DNA of 64,000 nt from CAZSHB01 sp964606885 (GCA_964606885.1 CAZSHB010000001.1:72924-136923), one strand, 5' to 3'. Numbered from the stretch's first letter, positions 1 to 9,421 are shown. Numbers and translations are program-made. The notes: generated by a model not told the origin, from the letters alone.

Positions 1-1021
1 CATCTTCATCAAGATCAGGAACTTCTATAGCAAGATCTTGAGTTGATATATTCAAATCTCGTCTAAAAATTTCCATACGAATTTCTGGAGTTAGCCATGT
101 CTGATCAATCCATTCTGGATGCGTAAAAATATTTTCTTCTATCTTACCTTCATAATAACTCCATAGAACCGTATAGTCACGTGGCGTCAAACTGTCGATA
201 AAATCTCTTATTTCTTGGTAATAAGCATCTGGAATAACAAACTGATCCATACCTTCTATAACAGGTCGGGTAAAATCAAACACATGATCTGCTGGATCAA
301 AAAGATCTTCATCTTCAATAAATTGATCCGCAAAATATAAACGGTCAAACTCTGCAGCATTATTCATTGCACGATGATTAGTTTTATCTTGACGATCATA
401 ATCTTCTGCCTCAGTCAAATCCAAGCGCTCATCTATTTCTTGTAAACCAACATAATTTCTAAAAAAAGCCATACGTCGCTCTAATGGTAACCACGTATCA
501 TCAACCCATTCTGGTGTTAAAGAAAGAATAATTTCTAAACTACTATCTTCATCATCACTATATTCATCAAGTAATGCCTGATATTCCTGAACATTTAACT
601 GATGAACAAAATCTTGAATTTGTTGACGATACATTGGTGCAACTATAATGCGACGGTTAATATCGGGAGCAAAATTAAAATTGTGGCTGAGCGCAGGAGA
701 GGGCTTAAATGGCACCCTAACAGGTTGCTGATTAATAGTTGTTACATCTGCTCTACATGCAGGGCATGTATCATGTTCATGCAACCATCCATCAATATAC
801 TCCTCCTGGCCATCTGGATAACCATCTTTAATACAAGGCATACAAAACTGATGACCACAATTTAATTGTGCATCAAGTACTATGTCTTCTTCTATACAAA
901 TCGGGCATTTTCCTGTTACTTGTTTTATAGCTTGAGGTTCTTCTGCCGGCTGTTCTGCTGCTTGTAAACCCACATTTGCTGTTAATAACAGCAAACTTGC
1001 CAACCATACTATCCGCTTCAT
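1..1021 (-). CDS. Secreted RING-finger protein, putative E3 ubiquitin ligase effector (3' end off window)
   Basis: This gene reads leftward from an ATG at 1021 and is open to the window edge, giving about 340 visible codons. It begins with a signal peptide (residues 1-22, MKRIVWLASLLLLTANVG then LQAA). A complete C3HC4 RING finger follows: C39-x2-C42, C55-x-H57, C60-x2-C63 and C86-x2-C89, with normal spacing for the family. RING fingers bind two zinc ions and recruit ubiquitin-charged E2 enzymes; bacteria have no ubiquitin system, so the target would be in a eukaryotic host. After the RING, a unit of about 65 residues occurs twice (about 127-194 and 262-327), each with PEW[VI]D-x-TWL followed by ExRM. 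The domain call is seen in the sequence; ligase activity and delivery to the host are inferred. The C terminus is not visible. Confidence 0.85.
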   Translation of the reverse strand, partial: MKRIVWLASLLLLTANVGLQAAEQPAEEPQAIKQVTGKCPICIEEDIVLDAQLNCGHQFCMPCIKDGYPDGQEEYIDGWLHEHDTCPACRADVTTINQQPVRVPFKPSPALSHNFNFAPDINRRIIVAPMYRQQIQDFVHQLNVQEYQALLDEYSDDEDSSLEIILSLTPEWVDDTWLPLERRMAFFRNYVGLQEIDERLDLTEAEDYDRQDKTNHRAMNNAAEFDRLYFADQFIEDEDLFDPADHVFDFTRPVIEGMDQFVIPDAYYQEIRDFIDSLTPRDYTVLWSYYEGKIEENIFTHPEWIDQTWLTPEIRMEIFRRDLNISTQDLAIEVPDLDED

Positions 1022-1214
1022 TATAACCCCCTTTTTTATGCTCTCTACTTCCAATAAGCCAATGTTTTACGTATTAAGCTTATCGCAATGTTTCAATTTG
1101 AATTATATCAACTTGCCAGCCTTTTAGACAAGAAAAAAATTGATCCGGCTTACTATTGCTTTAAACTACGTACTATTATTTTAAACTTTATGCGCGATAA
1201 AAAGGACCATCCCT

Positions 1215-1775
1215 ATGCGTACTATCCTGTATCTTTGTGTAAGTGTGTATTGTATAAGTGCAAGCTTTTTATATAGCGGGCAACGCATGGCCCTCACTAC
1301 TTATCTAAAAATTGCGGCAACTAAAAATACTCCTGCAAGCAACCATCCTCTTTATACACTCTCTTTTGGTGATAATCAGGAAGTTTCTTGCACGCTTGTG
1401 CCTACCGGTAAACATACACCTGTCATTAACGCTTCTGCTTTAGAAAACGCTAAAGCACTTTTTACAGAATTAACGACTGAGTTGCGTAATTGCCCATCAA
1501 AAGAACAATGTATTGCTTTACATACAACTGCAAGCAACCACCATCTAGGTATTCTCCAATATCAACATCTTGTCTACGCCTATTTATCTTTATCTGAAGA
1601 TAAAACTGCAGGTGCAGCTCTTGATGCTATTGATAGAGAAATAAAAGATCTCGATACATGGCTCAACCCCTTTTTAGCACGTCTTTGTTTTGAAAAAGCA
1701 TGCCATGTAAAAAACCCTCAAGCAAAAACACCGTTTCTTACTTTTTTAAACCAACATACTACTCAAAAAGATTAG
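1215..1775 (+). CDS. Secreted protein of unknown function
   Basis: A 186-residue protein starting with a hydrophobic signal-like segment (MRTILYLCVSVYCISASFLYSG). An AAAGGA Shine-Dalgarno stands eight bases before the ATG. The mature part has no recognisable domain; it is mostly alpha-helical in composition and contains four cysteines between about residues 93 and 165, which could form disulfides after export. It is followed nine bases later by a second secreted unknown (1785-2399), so the two probably form an operon. It lies divergently from the RING-finger gene with about 190 bases between them. Family unknown; probably restricted to this lineage. Confidence 0.7.
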   Translation: MRTILYLCVSVYCISASFLYSGQRMALTTYLKIAATKNTPASNHPLYTLSFGDNQEVSCTLVPTGKHTPVINASALENAKALFTELTTELRNCPSKEQCIALHTTASNHHLGILQYQHLVYAYLSLSEDKTAGAALDAIDREIKDLDTWLNPFLARLCFEKACHVKNPQAKTPFLTFLNQHTTQKD

Positions 1776-1784
1776 ACGACACCC

Positions 1785-2399
1785 ATGAGACAAAAAAAAG
1801 CTCTTTATACACTCATACTTGCAGCGTTTATCTCCACACAGCAAGCACATACCAGCCAGCACGCATTACCATCTACGCAAACATTCCCTAAAAATAGCTT
1901 TCGACTACTCTCCCATTCTGTAGGCCCAAAAATCTGCAAAATTTCTTCCGGTGAACCAATTTTTGATCTTTATACAGGACCATGGGGAATATCCCCTGTA
2001 CTGTTTCCAGAAAATACTGACGAACGCGCTACGCCTACTGAACTTACGTGCTCACGTATTTATCGTACATCAGAAGCACTATGGTTAGAAACAAGGCATA
2101 TCTATCATGATTGTATGAATATAGGAAAAAGCAACTATGGAAAAATAGTTCATGATGCGCATGCTGCTTATTGCGCACCCATACTTACTTTTAAAGAAAA
2201 TATGCAACAACTTTTTGACCGCAAAGAAGCTGGTCATACAGATGCTGATGTTCGCCCTTTACAACTCTTGATACTACAGCAAGCACATGCCATAAACCCT
2301 GTAGCCGTTGCTATGTTACGAGAGCTCATGCAACGACAAAAGTATCCTCATGATAAAGATGTTAAGACGCCTCTTTTGAACATGATTGAATTGGGATAA
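1785..2399 (+). CDS. Secreted protein of unknown function
   Basis: A 204-residue protein with a signal peptide (MRQKKALYTLILAAFISTQQAHTS). It begins nine bases after the previous secreted gene ends, so co-transcription is likely. The mature chain has scattered cysteines and a helical C-terminal half rich in Leu and Gln, with no known motif. No close relation to the preceding protein is visible by eye. Function unknown. The stop is followed by a region with short inverted repeats before tRNA-Ala on the other strand. Confidence 0.7.
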   Translation: MRQKKALYTLILAAFISTQQAHTSQHALPSTQTFPKNSFRLLSHSVGPKICKISSGEPIFDLYTGPWGISPVLFPENTDERATPTELTCSRIYRTSEALWLETRHIYHDCMNIGKSNYGKIVHDAHAAYCAPILTFKENMQQLFDRKEAGHTDADVRPLQLLILQQAHAINPVAVAMLRELMQRQKYPHDKDVKTPLLNMIELG

Positions 2400-2561
2400 T
2401 AATAGCCCGTCTTCCGTCTACGCCTAATGGCTTCGAACGGACAAGACGCTTTAAAAAAAAGTATAATTACCTATTAAAAAACTTGCTTGCATCTTGTAAG
2501 AGTCCAGCCTTCGCTTGTACTTAGAGATAATAATCTTCTACGGTTTACACGCTACGGCGGA

Positions 2562-2638
2562 CACCAGTCTTCAGTTAATTTTTAGTTCAAGCCTATAAGG
2601 CGCAGCCAGACGAAGTTGCTAAGCAACGAAGACTGGTG
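2562..2638. repeat. Inverted repeat at the 3' end of tRNA-Ala
   Basis: An 11-base perfect inverted repeat pairs 2562-2572 (CACCAGTCTTC) with 2628-2638 (GAAGACTGGTG). The right arm contains the encoded CCA end of tRNA-Ala. A smaller hairpin (GTTGC-TTA-GCAAC on the minus strand) lies just inside that arm. It may be a processing or termination structure, but there is no U-run typical of an intrinsic terminator. Confidence 0.5.
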
Positions 2639-2709
2639 GAGCCGACCGGGGTCGAACCGGTGACCTCATGAATGCCATCCATGCGCTCTGCCAGCTGAGC
2701 TACGGCCCC
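2634..2709 (-). tRNA. tRNA-Ala(GGC)
   Basis: A 76-base cloverleaf on the minus strand with encoded CCA. The acceptor stem is GGGGCCG paired with CGGCTCC and contains the G3:U70 wobble pair that is the alanine identity element. The D arm is GCTC...GAGC. The anticodon loop ATGGCAT gives anticodon GGC. The T loop is GGTTCGACC. It stands alone between a secreted-protein operon and dsbD. Confidence 0.97.
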
Positions 2710-2905
2710 AAAATAAGATTTTTTAAAGAACAGAAAAAGATTTTTTTATTGTAAATCAACACCGACAAAATGCAACTATTTCTCTGTGTTTTACAGCATA
2801 GTAACGCTCTGCTAACAATTATCTATAAAAGAACAATAAGTGTGGTAGAGTAACCTACATAATAATTATTGATACACTTTTCAAACCTGTACACAGGAGA
2901 CTTTT

Positions 2906-4660
2906 ATGAAACGTTTTTCCGCACTTATGCCGTTTCTTTTTTCTTGTTCGTTGTTATCCATTTCTGTAGAACTCAAAGAAAAAAAAATATCTCCCACGCA
3001 AACAGATATCGCTTGTACCTTTGTGCTCCAACCGCATGAAGTTCTGTACGAAAAAAATATGCTTTTTTCTATAGATAACCCTGATGTGACCCTTTCTAAA
3101 GCAACCCCTAACAAAGAACTTTCATCATCATACGATCCGCATTTTAAAGAACACCGTATGGTATTTGATGAAAACGTAACCTTCTCTCTACAAGCAACAC
3201 GTACAACACCAAACGACACCCCAACAAATCTTACTATTCTTTATGCAACCAGCACCCACAAAGAAGGCCAAAACGCAACGTTTGCTATTAACTTTGCTCA
3301 TGCACAAGATGGCGCTATAAGTGCATCTCCTGCAAATCAGGATATTCAAGAATGCCAAGTATTAGTCAAACAAGAAGAAGCGAGCAGTTGGCGAGGCACT
3401 ATCCAAAAAATAAAGGACACCGTCAGCTCTACCGATTCGTGGTTACTGCGTCTTACCTTTGTCTTCTTACTTGGGTTATTACTCAGCCTTACTCCGTGCA
3501 TTTACCCAATGATTCCTATAACTGTTGGTATTTTACAAGCACAAGGCAGCAAATCTCTCAGTAGAAATTTTTTCTTATCCTGCTGTTACACCATGGGTCT
3601 TTCAACCACCTTTGCATTGATGGGGTTACTAGCAGCGTCATCAGGTTCAGTCTTTGGACACTTACTTGCTAACCCTCTGTTTGTACTCTGTATTGTCGCC
3701 TTACTCTGCTACTTTGCATTTTCACTTTTTGGTTTTTACAACATGTACATTCCAAAAGTTATGCGTGGTAAAGGATCACTTTCTAGCACCGGTTCAGCAT
3801 TATCAATTTTTACCTTTGGCCTTGCAAGCGGCACCTTTGCATCACCATGCGTATCACCAGGCTTAGCACTGGTTCTTGCAATTGTTGCAGCACTTGGCAG
3901 CAAACTCTTAGGATTCTTACTTCTGTTTGTATTTGGTATTGGTATGAGCACGCCACTTTTAGTTATTGGCACCTTCTCAAGCTCTATTAATATGCTTCCA
4001 CGTGCAGGTATGTGGATGATAGAAATTCAACGCCTGTTTGGATTCTTATTGCTTGGTATGTGCTTCTATTACCTCAACGCACTTATCCCTGATGCATTAA
4101 CCGCAGCTGGCGTCTGCGTACTTCTTGTTGTTGCTGGCGTCTATTACATACGTACCAAACACAGCAGTTCAGGCGTTTGGAAGTTCCTCAAAAACATTAT
4201 TGGTATCGGCTGTTTAGCAATATCAGCATTCTTAGCAGTAGTTACTATTCAAGATATGTACTACCCAGAACTGCATAAAACAACACAAGACAACTGGTTT
4301 ACCGATCTTGATAAAGCACAAGAAGTAGCACTGGCTCAAAACAAAAAAGTATTTATCGATTTTTGGACACCATATTGCTCAATTTGCAAAGCAATCACCA
4401 ACACAGTACTAAAAGATGCAAGTGTAGGTTGTGTACTCAATCAGTACTACACCGTACTGACAGTTGACGCTTCTGATAACAATACTGAACCATACAAAAC
4501 ATTACGCTCACGCTATGATATTCAAGGCGTACCAACACTTATTATTGTTGACCCAACAAACAATAAGGCATTAAAGCGTTGGTCAAGCGAATTGTATGAC
4601 ATGGAAAAATCTGCAATTATTGAAGAGCTGACTGCATACGGACAAGCAAAAAGTCTGTAA
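2906..4660 (+). CDS. dsbD: Thiol:disulfide interchange protein DsbD
   Basis: A 584-residue protein that moves electrons from cytoplasmic thioredoxin across the inner membrane to periplasmic thiol proteins. It has the three-part DsbD layout: a signal peptide and periplasmic N-terminal domain (to about 170), a central bundle of about eight membrane segments (about 175-460) and a C-terminal thioredoxin domain. The membrane redox cysteines are C198 in LTPCIYPMIP and C315 in ASPCVSPGL. The thioredoxin motif is CSIC (C491, C494), in place of the more common CxxC versions such as CVAC. Shine-Dalgarno AGGAGA precedes the ATG. The many Cys-rich exported proteins in the window are plausible clients. 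A terminator follows at 4683-4716. Confidence 0.93.
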   Translation: MKRFSALMPFLFSCSLLSISVELKEKKISPTQTDIACTFVLQPHEVLYEKNMLFSIDNPDVTLSKATPNKELSSSYDPHFKEHRMVFDENVTFSLQATRTTPNDTPTNLTILYATSTHKEGQNATFAINFAHAQDGAISASPANQDIQECQVLVKQEEASSWRGTIQKIKDTVSSTDSWLLRLTFVFLLGLLLSLTPCIYPMIPITVGILQAQGSKSLSRNFFLSCCYTMGLSTTFALMGLLAASSGSVFGHLLANPLFVLCIVALLCYFAFSLFGFYNMYIPKVMRGKGSLSSTGSALSIFTFGLASGTFASPCVSPGLALVLAIVAALGSKLLGFLLLFVFGIGMSTPLLVIGTFSSSINMLPRAGMWMIEIQRLFGFLLLGMCFYYLNALIPDALTAAGVCVLLVVAGVYYIRTKHSSSGVWKFLKNIIGIGCLAISAFLAVVTIQDMYYPELHKTTQDNWFTDLDKAQEVALAQNKKVFIDFWTPYCSICKAITNTVLKDASVGCVLNQYYTVLTVDASDNNTEPYKTLRSRYDIQGVPTLIIVDPTNNKALKRWSSELYDMEKSAIIEELTAYGQAKSL

Positions 4661-4682
4661 CACACGTATACATAGCTAACAA

Positions 4683-4717
4683 AAAGAGGCCGGTTTTTAC
4701 TGGCCTCTTTTATTTTT
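4683..4717 (+). terminator. Intrinsic terminator of dsbD
   Basis: Nine-base stem AAAGAGGCC / GGCCTCTTT (4683-4691 and 4702-4710) followed by a T-rich tail. It lies between dsbD and the convergent glycine-rich gene and could serve both strands. Confidence 0.85.
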
Positions 4718-4754
4718 TAGATTATAAAAAACTACGCTGAGTTTTTATCCCATC

Positions 4755-5366
4755 TTAATCTCTGTCATCGTTATTATCTTGATCATCACCATTTTTGTTA
4801 TCTTGTTCTTCGTTAGGATGCTTAAGCGAAGAATCTAACTTACACCATGCATTAGGTACTGGGTTACCATTTTTGTCATATGCAGTACACTGAAAGAATG
4901 TTTGATTTCCAACCTTTTTTTTCGGCGGGTTTTGATCAAGAATTTCACTAAAATACGCAGGATTTACACTATAGTAATTATTAGTAACTTGATCTCCACC
5001 ACCATTACCTCTACCGCCAGCAGAACTTGCAACCATTGCAGTTGTCATAACTAACGCAGTACACATAAATGCTCCACCCCATGCCCAACCGCCACCATAG
5101 TAACCACCGCTGCCATTAAAGTTATTGGTATGTGAGCTGTTATTATTATGACTGTTATTATGACTATGATTACCACTATTTTTCCCACTGTGGCTACCAC
5201 GCCCACCTTGTCCGCCAGAACGACCTGCAGAAGAATGCCCTCCACGGCTACCACTGCCCCCACCATGATATCCTCCTCCATGACCACCGCCTCCGCCACC
5301 ACGTGCTTCTATAACAGTTCCTACTCCCATACACGCTACTAATAAGAATCCTCTAAACTTTTTCAT
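4755..5366 (-). CDS. Glycine-rich secreted protein
   Basis: A 203-residue protein starting at MKKFRGFLLV, chosen because AAAGGG stands six bases upstream; the reading frame extends 11 codons further up without a ribosome site. After a signal peptide come a Gly/His-rich stretch (about residues 24-50), a Ser/Gly/His/Asn-rich stretch (to about 95), a short hydrophobic segment (WAWGGAFMCTALVMTTAMVASS) and an Asn/Asp-rich tail ending in a run of Asp and Asn. Two cysteines lie in the C-terminal part. The composition suggests a surface or extracellular protein, but no catalytic domain is visible. The simple-sequence codons produce long unreal reading frames on both strands here. Confidence 0.75.
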   Translation of the reverse strand: MKKFRGFLLVACMGVGTVIEARGGGGGGHGGGYHGGGSGSRGGHSSAGRSGGQGGRGSHSGKNSGNHSHNNSHNNNSSHTNNFNGSGGYYGGGWAWGGAFMCTALVMTTAMVASSAGGRGNGGGDQVTNNYYSVNPAYFSEILDQNPPKKKVGNQTFFQCTAYDKNGNPVPNAWCKLDSSLKHPNEEQDNKNGDDQDNNDDRD

Positions 5367-5615
5367 ACGCATCCCTTTTTTTATCGCTTTACAGAACACA
5401 CACTGCGCTCTTTCTTATTGCCAGCCTACGTTTAGCAGGACAAAAAAATCAAGAGCTGCCAGCAAAACTGCCTGCCATACACAATATTGGCATACTTTTT
5501 ACCTGCCATGCCGCAAAAAGCGCAGTCGTAGAAAAAAAAGTAAAAAGCAGTAAACTAAGAAACATTGTTAAAAATGTTAAAAATTGCCCAGTCTTTCTAA
5601 AAGCAGGTGTAGCCC

Positions 5616-7115
5616 ATGAGCCACAAAGTTAATGATGAACTACCTACGCTAACCCCCGATGCATCGCAAGAACATCATGTCCGTGTACAAAAAGTAAAAA
5701 AATTACGCGAAATGGGCATAGAACCATGGCCTGCTGCTAAAAGCGTTTCTGCAACAGCACAAGAAATTGTTGATGGTTTTGTTGATGGCACAGAGCAATC
5801 GTATACCGCTGCTGGTCGCCTTATGGCTATGCGTGGACATGGTAAAACCGCTTTTGGTGTTATTCAAGACAGATCTGGCAGAATGCAAGTCTACTTTAAA
5901 GAAGATCTGTTAGGCGCAGAACAGTTTGAACTACTCAAAAATTATATCGACCTTGGGGATAGTATCTGGGTTTCTGGTACTACTTTCCGCACCAAGACAG
6001 GTGAAGTTACATTGCAAGTAAAAGAGTTTACCCTCTTAAGCAAATGCCTGCATCCACTACCAGAAAAGTTCCATGGTATTGCAGATATCGAAATTAAATA
6101 TCGTCAGCGTTATTTAGATTTAATGAGCGATGCTCACAGCCGTCATACCTTTATGACACGCTCACTCATGATCCGTGAAATTCGTCGCTATTTAGAAAGC
6201 CACGGATTTATGGAAGTGGAAACACCTATGCTCCACCCTATTCCTGGTGGCGCAGCAGCAAAACCATTTATTACGCACCACAATGCATTAAGCAGTGAGC
6301 TGTTCTTGCGTATTGCACCTGAACTTTATTTAAAACGACTGGTTATTGGCGGGTTTGAACGCGTCTATGAAATTAATAGAAACTTCCGTAACGAAGGTAT
6401 TTCAACACGTCATAATCCTGAATTTACCATGCTTGAATTTTACATTGCACATCATGATTACCATTTCATGATGGACTTTGTAGAAGGCTTATTCAGACAT
6501 GTTATTAGCAAAGCACATAACACGCTGACTATTCCTTTTGGCACACATACACTAGATTTTTCAAAACCATTTAGCCGCATGAGTGTTGAACAAGCAGTAC
6601 TTCATTATGGTAAGTATCAAAAAAGCGATATCAGCCCAACAAAAATTGATGGTGAACTCAAAAAACATGGTTCAAAAATGGCCGGCATGCAAATCTCTTA
6701 CGCGCAAAAAATGTTTGCATTGTTTGAAGAAGTTGCAGAACCACATTTGATTCAACCAACCTTTATCATCGATTTCCCGCTTGAAGTTTCTCCTCTTGCT
6801 AAAAAAGATGATAAGAACCCAGAAGTGGTAGCTCGTTTTGAACTGTTCATGGCTGGCATGGAATTGGCAAATGCATTTAACGAGTTGAACGATCCGTTTG
6901 ACCAAGAAGACCGCTTTAAACAACAAGTTGCCACACACGAAGCTGGCGATGACGAAGCACACCGTTTTGATGCTGACTTTATTAAAGCGTTGGAGCATGG
7001 CCTACCACCAACAGTCGGTTGCGGTATTGGTATCGATCGTCTTGCTATGTTGTTAACCAACAGCACTTCTATCAAAGACGTAATTCTGTTCCCTACGCTC
7101 AAAAGAAAAGACTAA
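5616..7115 (+). CDS. lysS: Lysine--tRNA ligase, class II
   Basis: A 499-residue class II lysyl-tRNA synthetase, which charges tRNA-Lys in the cytoplasm. The N-terminal OB-fold anticodon-binding domain covers about residues 60-160. The catalytic domain shows motif 2 (FRNEGISTRHNPEFTMLEFY) and motif 3 (GCGIGIDRLAMLLTNS, then IKDVILFP) near the C terminus. Length is normal for the bacterial enzyme (about 500). It is followed at 80 bases by the secreted lipase gene with no clear terminator between, so read-through is possible. Confidence 0.97.
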   Translation: MSHKVNDELPTLTPDASQEHHVRVQKVKKLREMGIEPWPAAKSVSATAQEIVDGFVDGTEQSYTAAGRLMAMRGHGKTAFGVIQDRSGRMQVYFKEDLLGAEQFELLKNYIDLGDSIWVSGTTFRTKTGEVTLQVKEFTLLSKCLHPLPEKFHGIADIEIKYRQRYLDLMSDAHSRHTFMTRSLMIREIRRYLESHGFMEVETPMLHPIPGGAAAKPFITHHNALSSELFLRIAPELYLKRLVIGGFERVYEINRNFRNEGISTRHNPEFTMLEFYIAHHDYHFMMDFVEGLFRHVISKAHNTLTIPFGTHTLDFSKPFSRMSVEQAVLHYGKYQKSDISPTKIDGELKKHGSKMAGMQISYAQKMFALFEEVAEPHLIQPTFIIDFPLEVSPLAKKDDKNPEVVARFELFMAGMELANAFNELNDPFDQEDRFKQQVATHEAGDDEAHRFDADFIKALEHGLPPTVGCGIGIDRLAMLLTNSTSIKDVILFPTLKRKD

Positions 7116-7194
7116 GTAAAAAAACCCTAGACGTGTAAACCATTTTTTCGGTACAGCTTCTTATATAAAAACCAACATTATAAGAAAGTTAATT

Positions 7195-9396
7195 ATGAAA
7201 AAATCAATACACTATCTAGGGTTTTTTGCCCTTCTTATCACACTTCCCCAAACCACACATCCTCTTTCAGCACCCAGCCCTAAAGCAATTTTCAATAAAC
7301 TCAAACCCGGTCTTGATAGTACGCGCTCATTAGATGTAACAGTCAGTGCGCTGCATACCGTAGCGGAAAAATGGCCAAGCAACACATTTGAAACAAACAA
7401 AAACTATTACCAAATTCTACCCAATTGTCTTCCAGATACCCTTAAAGAGAAAATGGAAAAAACGGTTAACACAGGCGACATTGCAAAAACTTTCGTACAA
7501 CAAACAACAACTCTATCTAACGAAGAACAAACTTTTATAGATGCACGGTTACAGCACATAGCCCGTTATTTCCACGCAACTAAAAAATTTAGTAATAAAG
7601 AAATACTCAACACTATTAACCCAAGCAATCTTAATACCGTACCACGTATTGCCGTATGTGCCAGTGGTGGTGGTTTTAGAGCAATGATTGCAACCATGGG
7701 CTTTTGGGATGGCATGAAACACGCAGGTCTTGATAATCTGATAGTCATGACCTCATGTCTTTCTGGATCAACCTGGTTCACCATGCCCTGGTGTATTGGT
7801 AAAGAGATCTCACAACTACAAGCTGGTTATGAAAAATATGCATTAGTTCCTCTAGATCCATCAGTCTATAATAAACTTAAAAACAATCCGTTAATACTTC
7901 CGCAAGCAACAACTTATCCAACAAATCAAAACTGTTTATTTGCAGAACGAAACATTATTAACGATAAATTTGCTCAAGCTTTTTACTGGCGTTTTCCTTA
8001 CAACATGGTCCAACCATACGGTAACTTAATTGGCCATATGACACTTTCAGCATTTGATGATCCTGAAATTATCAAAGCTGGTCTTTCAGAAGAAGCACAA
8101 GAAGAAACAGACTATTATATAGACAACCTGAAAATGGCACCCTATACAGGACCTAGTGCTATACAATCCCGCCAAACGGTGTATTTATCACAAGCAGGGG
8201 ACTTCTTAAAAACCCCCGATGGTATTGCAAGCCGTCCATTACCACTTGCAACATCAATCACCCAGTACGATGGTACTTGGTGGAGTACTGCTCAAACAGT
8301 AAGCGACCAACAAAAATCGTTTGATGGATATGGATGGATTACCTACACACCGTTTAACGTAGAAATGGATTTCTATGATAGAAAAGGCATACGCAGCGGC
8401 GCACGTATCGAGACACAATATCTTGGCAGAAGATTTGATAACGTCAGAACCCATCCTAAACGTTGGTACCGTTTAACCAACCCAGAGACTATTGGGTATG
8501 GTGCAGTTAATAGAGCACCTGAATACACCCTTGATTATCTCATGGGTATCTGGGGATCAGCATTTGGTATTTCAATCAACTTCATTTTAAATGGCAGTGG
8601 ATTAGAAGATGCAGTTGATCCTGCACATGTAGATATTGATGCACAAGATAATACAAATAACTCTGTTATCATGAAACATACAAAACAAGCACTTGGTGGA
8701 GCTCTAAAATTAGCCAATAAAGGCTTTGGTGCATTAACCGCATACGGCGACTTTAGACTCCTACCAGCCGTTATTAACAACTTTGCCGTATTTCCCGATT
8801 CACCATTTGTCGATCATACAACCTTAGTTACCGTAGATGCTGGTATTGCGTTTAACTTACCCTTCCCACCATTACTAAAACCTGAACGTAACATTGATAT
8901 GATTATTGCTCTTGATGCTTCTGCAGACGTTTCTGATGGGCAACTTTCTGCAATTGTAGGCGCAGAACGCTGGGCAAAAAAACATGGTATTCCGTTTCCT
9001 ATCATAGAAAATAGCAGCTTATATAAAAATGCAAGCACGCGTCCATTCACCGTGTTTGATCAATTTGACGACTCAGTACCAACCGATAAACGATTCCCTA
9101 TCGTGTTCTATATCCCACTTATTGATAACACCTATGCATGTGCAACACACGACGAACCATTCTCACTAACAGGGTGCCTCAAAGCTGCATGTTCAACCTT
9201 TAACTTCAGTTACACACCAGAGGATGTACAAAGTCTCTCAAACCATATGTCATGCGCTGTACAAAACATGAAGTCAAAGATCATGGCAACCGTAGAACAG
9301 ACCATACGCAAAATGAATAATATGCCACTCTTACCAGCAGACACACTACAATACTCAGCAACATTTACTAAAAAAACACCGGTTGCTACTGCCTAA
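7195..9396 (+). CDS. Secreted cytosolic-phospholipase-A2-like lipase (PLA2_B/cPLA2 family)
   Basis: A 733-residue exported protein (signal peptide about 1-24) with the lipase layout of eukaryotic group IV phospholipase A2 and fungal lysophospholipases. The oxyanion loop SGGGFRAM begins at S157. The nucleophile motif is CLSGSTW, with S190 as the predicted nucleophile. The second dyad member is D548 in VDAG, followed by PLLKPERNIDMIIALDAS, which resembles the corresponding block of cPLA2. The family cleaves acyl chains from phospholipids. A signal peptide on a eukaryote-like phospholipase points to action on host membranes, for example vacuole escape or lipid scavenging; that is inference. A patatin-type relative is the main alternative, but the paired SGGGxRAM and SGSTW motifs favour cPLA2. 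The transcript ends at the hairpin 9422-9467. Confidence 0.85.
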   Translation: MKKSIHYLGFFALLITLPQTTHPLSAPSPKAIFNKLKPGLDSTRSLDVTVSALHTVAEKWPSNTFETNKNYYQILPNCLPDTLKEKMEKTVNTGDIAKTFVQQTTTLSNEEQTFIDARLQHIARYFHATKKFSNKEILNTINPSNLNTVPRIAVCASGGGFRAMIATMGFWDGMKHAGLDNLIVMTSCLSGSTWFTMPWCIGKEISQLQAGYEKYALVPLDPSVYNKLKNNPLILPQATTYPTNQNCLFAERNIINDKFAQAFYWRFPYNMVQPYGNLIGHMTLSAFDDPEIIKAGLSEEAQEETDYYIDNLKMAPYTGPSAIQSRQTVYLSQAGDFLKTPDGIASRPLPLATSITQYDGTWWSTAQTVSDQQKSFDGYGWITYTPFNVEMDFYDRKGIRSGARIETQYLGRRFDNVRTHPKRWYRLTNPETIGYGAVNRAPEYTLDYLMGIWGSAFGISINFILNGSGLEDAVDPAHVDIDAQDNTNNSVIMKHTKQALGGALKLANKGFGALTAYGDFRLLPAVINNFAVFPDSPFVDHTTLVTVDAGIAFNLPFPPLLKPERNIDMIIALDASADVSDGQLSAIVGAERWAKKHGIPFPIIENSSLYKNASTRPFTVFDQFDDSVPTDKRFPIVFYIPLIDNTYACATHDEPFSLTGCLKAACSTFNFSYTPEDVQSLSNHMSCAVQNMKSKIMATVEQTIRKMNNMPLLPADTLQYSATFTKKTPVATA

Positions 9397-9421
9397 ATTG
9401 ACCATACTTTTTTTGAATGAT

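Noticed and set aside
602..865. Forward frame inside the RING-finger gene
   Set aside because: The minus-strand frame has a signal peptide and an intact RING motif; the forward frame has neither.
5051..5342. Long open frames on both strands inside the glycine-rich gene
   Set aside because: They arise from the simple GGN/CAY codon repeats of the real minus-strand gene and have no ribosome site or recognisable protein character.
4755..5366. CRISPR-like array in the glycine-rich region
   Set aside because: The repeats are short, irregular, in frame and coding; there are no spacers or cas genes in the window.
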